Assembly: GCA_030424705.1 (NCBI GenBank)
Contig: JAUHWJ010000038.1
Location: forward strand, 1 to 9,276
Reading direction: 5' to 3'
Length of the DNA stretch: 9,276 nt
Source of the DNA: Alphaproteobacteria bacterium
GTDB taxonomy: Bacteria > Pseudomonadota > Alphaproteobacteria > Rhodobacterales > Rhodobacteraceae
Of this stretch, positions 6,221 through 9,276 are shown in pieces (position 1 is the stretch's first letter; each line of letters opens with the position of its first letter). Position numbers and translations under genes: made by a program. The notes beneath the pieces were generated by a model. The model searched no databases and was not told where the DNA came from. It saw only the letters and a program-made list of their open reading frames with translations.

Positions 6221-7297
6221 ATGACCCGCACTGTCGTCGCCTCCCGGTCGAAGACCGTCATCATCGGATTCGACCAGCCCTTCTGCGTGATCGGGGAGCG
6301 GATCAACCCGACCGGGCGCAAGAAGCTCGCCGCCGAACTCGAGATGGGGGACTTCTCCACCGTGGAGAAGGACGCGCTGGACCAGGTCGCCGCCGGCGCG
6401 GCGATCCTCGACATCAACTCCGGGGCCGTCTTCTCCAACAAGATGGCGGAAGATGCGCGCTACGCCGACAACAACTTCGTCGAGCCCGCGCTGATGAAGG
6501 AGATGGTGGAGCGCGTGCAGGCGCTGGTCGACGTGCCGCTCTGCATCGACAGCTCGGTTCCCGGCGCGCTGGAGAACGGCCTGAAGGCGGCGGAGGGGCG
6601 GCCCCTTCTCAATTCTGTGACGGGCGAGGAAGAGCGGCTGGAGCTCGTCCTGCCGCTCGTGAAGAAATACGACGTGCCGGTGGTGGCGATCTCCAACGAC
6701 GACACCGGGATTTCCGAGGATCCGGACGTGCGCTTCGCCGTGGCGAAGAAGATCGTGGAACGCGCGGCCGATTTCGGCATTCCCGCGCATGACATCGTGG
6801 TGGACCCGCTCGTCATGCCCATCGGCGCGATGGCGACCGCGGGCCAGCAGGTCTTCGCCCTCGTCCGGCGGCTGCGGGAGGAGCTTGGCGTGAACACGAC
6901 CTGCGGCGCCTCCAACATCTCCTTCGGCCTGCCGAACCGGCACGGCATCAACAACGCCTTCCTGCCGATGGCGGCGGCCGCGGGCATGACCTCGGCGATC
7001 ATGAACCCGCTGCAGGCCGCGGCGACTCCGAAGAAGATCGCGGAGCGCATCGCGGAGCTGGAGGCGCTCGGCGTGGTGTTCCCCGAGGGGATCGACCCCG
7101 AGGTTCTCGTCCCCCTGATCGGCCTCGGCTCCGCCAAGGCCGGCCCCTCGAAGGAGATCGAGGCGATCAAGGCCGCGGACTTCCTCCTGAACAACGACCC
7201 GTCCGGCGCGGCCTGGATCCGCTTCAACAAGGTCGCCGGCGGCGACGAGGGCGCCCGCGGCGCGCGGGACGGGCGGCGGAGCCGCCGGCGCGGCTGA
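6221..7297 (+). CDS. Methyltetrahydrofolate:corrinoid methyltransferase (pterin-binding family)
   Basis: The protein transfers a methyl group between tetrahydrofolate and the cobalt of a corrinoid protein; in catabolism the flow is from methyl-corrinoid to THF, as in MtgA-type enzymes. The 358 residues carry a pterin-binding (dihydropteroate synthase-like) barrel: GERINPTGRKKL (25-36), ILDINSGA (62-69), CIDSS (108-112), NSVTGEEER (131-139), ISNDDTG (157-163), DIVVDPLVMPIG (191-202) and GASNISFGLPNR (229-240). It is longer than clostridial AcsE (about 262 residues) through a C-terminal region of some 80-90 residues that ends in a basic arginine-rich tail (346-358). The ATG at 6221 is chosen by family start, with a modest AAAGAGA upstream; the frame is open back to 6068, but that part overlaps the preceding gene. 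No corrinoid-binding DxHxxG motif is present, so a separate corrinoid protein is needed. Confidence 0.93.
   Translation: MTRTVVASRSKTVIIGFDQPFCVIGERINPTGRKKLAAELEMGDFSTVEKDALDQVAAGAAILDINSGAVFSNKMAEDARYADNNFVEPALMKEMVERVQALVDVPLCIDSSVPGALENGLKAAEGRPLLNSVTGEEERLELVLPLVKKYDVPVVAISNDDTGISEDPDVRFAVAKKIVERAADFGIPAHDIVVDPLVMPIGAMATAGQQVFALVRRLREELGVNTTCGASNISFGLPNRHGINNAFLPMAAAAGMTSAIMNPLQAAATPKKIAERIAELEALGVVFPEGIDPEVLVPLIGLGSAKAGPSKEIEAIKAADFLLNNDPSGAAWIRFNKVAGGDEGARGARDGRRSRRRG
7272..7286. terminator. Possible bidirectional terminator hairpin between convergent genes
   Basis: GGCGGC (7272-7277) and GCCGCC (7281-7286) form a perfect GC stem with a three-base loop. It lies inside the last codons of the methyltransferase gene and 15 bp before the stop of the convergent aroQ-like gene. 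There is no T-tract on either side, so termination would be weak or Rho-assisted. Confidence 0.3.
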
Positions 7298-7300
7298 GTC

Positions 7301-7780
7301 TCAGGGCGCGGCCTTCAACCCGACGGGGAGCATCGGCGTCTCCATCCCGAGGAGCCGCGCCGCGGCGAGAAGCGCGACGGGATAGCCCGCCGCGCCGAGC
7401 CCGCAGATCACCGCCGTCGCCGCCGCGGCGATGATCGAGTGGCGGTGCTGCGCGTCCCGCGCGTGGATGTTGGAGATGTGGAGCTCGATCACCGGGCCGC
7501 CGAACATCCGCACCGCGTCGAGCACCGGCACCGAGTGGAAGGAGAATCCGGCGGGGTTAAGGATGAGCGCCGAACCCTCCCGCCGCGCCTCCTGAATCCA
7601 GTCCACCATCACGCCCTCATGGTTCGTCTGGCGGAAGGCGACCGGGAGGCCGATGGCCTCCCCCAGCGCGACGCAGGCGCGCTCGATATCCGCGAGCGTC
7701 GTATGGCCATAGATGTCCGGCTCCCGATCCCCCAGCATGTTGAGGTTCGGGCCGTTCAGGATATAGGCGGGTTTCGGCAT
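7301..7780 (-). CDS. aroQ: Type II 3-dehydroquinate dehydratase-like protein with altered active site
   Basis: Type II dehydroquinases are dodecameric cytoplasmic enzymes that convert 3-dehydroquinate to 3-dehydroshikimate. The length (159 residues) and frame of motifs fit AroQ: ILNGPNLNMLG (7-17), Arg19, Tyr24, QTNHEG (51-56), Asn75, and ELHISNIHAR (99-108) with Glu99, His101 and Ser103. Two normally fixed positions differ. The usual THTS motif holding catalytic His81 reads SFHS here (Phe81-His82, codons at 7540-7535), and the arginine expected at 112 is His112, followed by Arg113. This may be a specialised paralogue rather than the shikimate-pathway enzyme, so the symbol denotes family only. 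The ATG at 7780 has AAGGGGAAAGAG just upstream. It converges on the methyltransferase gene with three bases between stops and is divergent from the RACo gene, so it interrupts the one-carbon module. Confidence 0.85.
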   Translation of the reverse strand: MPKPAYILNGPNLNMLGDREPDIYGHTTLADIERACVALGEAIGLPVAFRQTNHEGVMVDWIQEARREGSALILNPAGFSFHSVPVLDAVRMFGGPVIELHISNIHARDAQHRHSIIAAAATAVICGLGAAGYPVALLAAARLLGMETPMLPVGLKAAP

Positions 7781-7878
7781 CTCTTTCCCCTTACGCCGCT
7801 TTCCGGCCCGGCGGCGTCGCGCGGCGCCATGCGGCGTTGGATTGTCGCGCGAAAAGGAATAGCTGGCGGAGGCGCAGC
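7781..7878. promoter_or_regulatory. Divergent promoter region between aroQ-like and RACo genes
   Basis: This 98-bp gap serves two outward-read genes. No convincing -35/-10 pair is visible; TTGGAT (7838-7843) with TAGCTG (7861-7866), 17 bp apart, is only a weak candidate for the rightward gene. The nonamer GCGAAAAGG (7849-7857) is also present upstream of metF at 4803-4811, which could be chance or a shared site. GGAGG at 7868-7872 is the ribosome-binding site of the downstream gene. Confidence 0.35.
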
Positions 7879-9276
7879 ATGGGAACCGAAATGAGCGATA
7901 CCGATCCCCTCGTCGTCTTCACGCCCTCGGGCAAGCGCGGCCGCTTTCCGGTCGGCACGCCGATCCTCTCCGCCGCCCGCACGCTCGGCGTCGATCTGGA
8001 CAGCGTGTGCGGCGGGCGCGGCATCTGCTCGAAATGCCAGGTCGCCCCGCAATTCGGCGAATTCTCCAAGCATGGCGTGACCTCGGCCGAGGGCGCGCTC
8101 TCCGAATGGAACGCGGTGGAGGAGCGCTATCGCGCCAAGCGCGGGATGATCGACGGGCGCCGCCTCGGCTGCCAGGCGACCGTGCAGGGCGACGTGGTGG
8201 TGGACGTGCCGCCCGAGAGCCAGGTCCACAAGCAGGTGGTGCGGAAGCGCGCGGAGGCGCGCGAGATCGTCATGGATCCGGCCACCCGCCTCTACTACGT
8301 CGAGGTCGCGGAGCCCGACATGGAGCATCCTAGCGGAGACCTCGAGCGGCTGCAGGAGGCGCTGGCGCAGCAATGGGGCCTCGCCCATGCCGTGGGCGAT
8401 CTCCGCACGCTCCAGATGCTCCAGCCCGCGCTGCGGGAGGGCGGCTGGAAGGTCACGGTCGCCGTGCATCACGGGGACGGGCTCGGCCCGGCGCGCATCA
8501 TCCAGGTCTGGCCCGGCTTCCATGAGGGCTCGATCTACGGCGCGGCCTTCGATGTCGGCTCCACCACCGTCGCCTGCCATCTCTGCGACCTCGTGACGGG
8601 GGAGGTGCTCGCCTCCTCCGGCCTGATGAACCCGCAGATCCGCTTCGGCGAAGACCTGATGAGCCGCGTCTCCTACGCGATGATGAACCCCGGCGGCGCC
8701 GCGGCGATGACGAAGGCGGTGCGGGAGGCGGCGAACGCCCTCATCGGCCAGGTCGCCGCCGAGGCGCGGGTGGACCGGGAGGAGATCGTGGAGGCCGTCT
8801 TCGTCGGCAACCCGGTGATGCACCATCTCCTCCTCGGGATCGACCCGAAGGAGCTTGGCTGGGCGCCCTTCGCCCTCGCCACCAATTCCGCGCTGAACTT
8901 CTGGTCCACCGAGATCGGCATGGAGATGCACCCGAACGCCCGCATCTACATCCTGCCCTGCATCGCCGGCCATGTGGGGGCGGACGCGGCCGCGGTCGCG
9001 CTGTCAGAGGGGCCGAACGTCTCCGACGATCTCGTGCTCGTCGTCGATGTCGGCACCAATGCGGAGATATTGCTGGGGGACCGGCGGCAGGTCCTCGCCT
9101 GCTCCTCCCCCACCGGCCCCGCCTTCGAGGGCGCGCAGATCAGCGCCGGCCAGCGCGCCGCGCCGGGCGCGATCGAGAAGGTGGAGATCGACCCCGTGAC
9201 GAAGGAGCCGCGCTTCCGCGTCATCGGCTGCGAGCTCTGGTCCGACGATCCGGGCTTCGCCGCCGCCCTCGGGCGG
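7879..9276 (+). CDS. RACo-type corrinoid activator: [2Fe-2S] ferredoxin plus ASKHA ATPase, 3' end missing
   Basis: RACo/RamA-type proteins use ATP and a low-potential electron to return oxidised Co(II) corrinoid proteins to active Co(I). From the ATG at 7879 the frame is open for 466 residues to the right edge, so the last part of the ASKHA domain is outside the window. The N-terminal ferredoxin domain has the plant-type pattern Cys44, Cys50, Cys53 and Cys98, in VCGGRGICSKCQ and RLGCQ, for one [2Fe-2S] cluster. A linker (about 100-215) leads to the actin-like part: FDVGSTT (224-230), VGNPVMHHLLL (309-319), PCIAGHVGAD (360-369), VVDVGTNAEILL (388-399) and SPTGPAFEGAQIS (410-422). The start at 7879 is favoured because GGAGG lies six bases upstream; an in-frame ATG at 7891 would remove four residues. 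Its presence implies a corrinoid protein and a substrate methyltransferase nearby, which are not in this window. Confidence 0.93.
   Translation, partial: MGTEMSDTDPLVVFTPSGKRGRFPVGTPILSAARTLGVDLDSVCGGRGICSKCQVAPQFGEFSKHGVTSAEGALSEWNAVEERYRAKRGMIDGRRLGCQATVQGDVVVDVPPESQVHKQVVRKRAEAREIVMDPATRLYYVEVAEPDMEHPSGDLERLQEALAQQWGLAHAVGDLRTLQMLQPALREGGWKVTVAVHHGDGLGPARIIQVWPGFHEGSIYGAAFDVGSTTVACHLCDLVTGEVLASSGLMNPQIRFGEDLMSRVSYAMMNPGGAAAMTKAVREAANALIGQVAAEARVDREEIVEAVFVGNPVMHHLLLGIDPKELGWAPFALATNSALNFWSTEIGMEMHPNARIYILPCIAGHVGADAAAVALSEGPNVSDDLVLVVDVGTNAEILLGDRRQVLACSSPTGPAFEGAQISAGQRAAPGAIEKVEIDPVTKEPRFRVIGCELWSDDPGFAAALGR

Noticed and set aside
4882..6441. 519-residue minus-strand open frame
   Set aside because: It lies antisense to three well-supported genes, is dominated by Arg, Gly, Ala and His from GC-rich shadow coding, and shows no family motif.
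7756..8973. 405-residue minus-strand open frame opposite the RACo gene
   Set aside because: It mirrors the RACo coding frame, has a low-complexity His/Arg/Ala-rich composition, and the RACo frame has clear cysteine and ATPase motifs.
7879..9276. Reading the right-edge gene as a plain 2Fe-2S ferredoxin or oxidoreductase subunit
   Set aside because: The frame continues past the ferredoxin domain into two ASKHA phosphate-loop motifs, which identifies the RACo type.

Overview
The window is very GC-rich DNA (my estimate is near 70%) with dense, short-spaced genes, heavy G/C third positions and long spurious antisense frames. Gene content and order suggest an alphaproteobacterium, most likely Rhodobacterales (Paracoccaceae/Roseobacter-like). 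That assignment is inference; there is no rRNA or other taxonomic marker here. Nine protein genes are supported. The two at the edges run out of the window. I see no tRNA, rRNA, CRISPR array, insertion sequence or recognisable riboswitch.

Left part (1-2031): an AtuA/DUF1446-family gene runs leftward off the edge. It is divergent from a proline racemase-superfamily gene whose two catalytic positions are Ser and Thr rather than Cys and Cys, so it is more likely a hydroxyproline dehydratase or an unassigned activity than a racemase. Middle part (1983-4731, minus strand): metF (methylenetetrahydrofolate reductase), then a Ppx/GppA phosphatase, then rlmE (23S rRNA 2'-O-methyltransferase). The last two genes overlap in a GTGA start/stop.

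Right part (4942-9276): a corrinoid-dependent one-carbon module. In order it has a small 'virulence factor'-family protein, a second divergent MetF-like protein, a methyltetrahydrofolate:corrinoid methyltransferase, an oppositely oriented type II dehydroquinate dehydratase-like gene, and the start of a RACo-type [2Fe-2S]/ASKHA activator that reduces inactive Co(II) corrinoid. My reading is that a substrate methyl group (for example from glycine betaine or another methylamine) is carried on a corrinoid protein, moved to tetrahydrofolate by the methyltransferase and oxidised through the MetF-like enzyme, while RACo keeps the corrinoid active. The corrinoid protein and the MttB-type substrate methyltransferase are not in the window and may lie beyond the right edge.

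The 210-bp intergenic region between metF and this module (4732-4941) holds a perfect GAAA-loop hairpin and a 9-bp direct repeat spaced 21 bp apart, so it is the best candidate for a shared control region. The most unusual protein-level points are the altered active-site residues of the AroQ-like protein and the proline racemase homologue, and the loss of the usual FAD-site aspartate in the second MetF-like protein.
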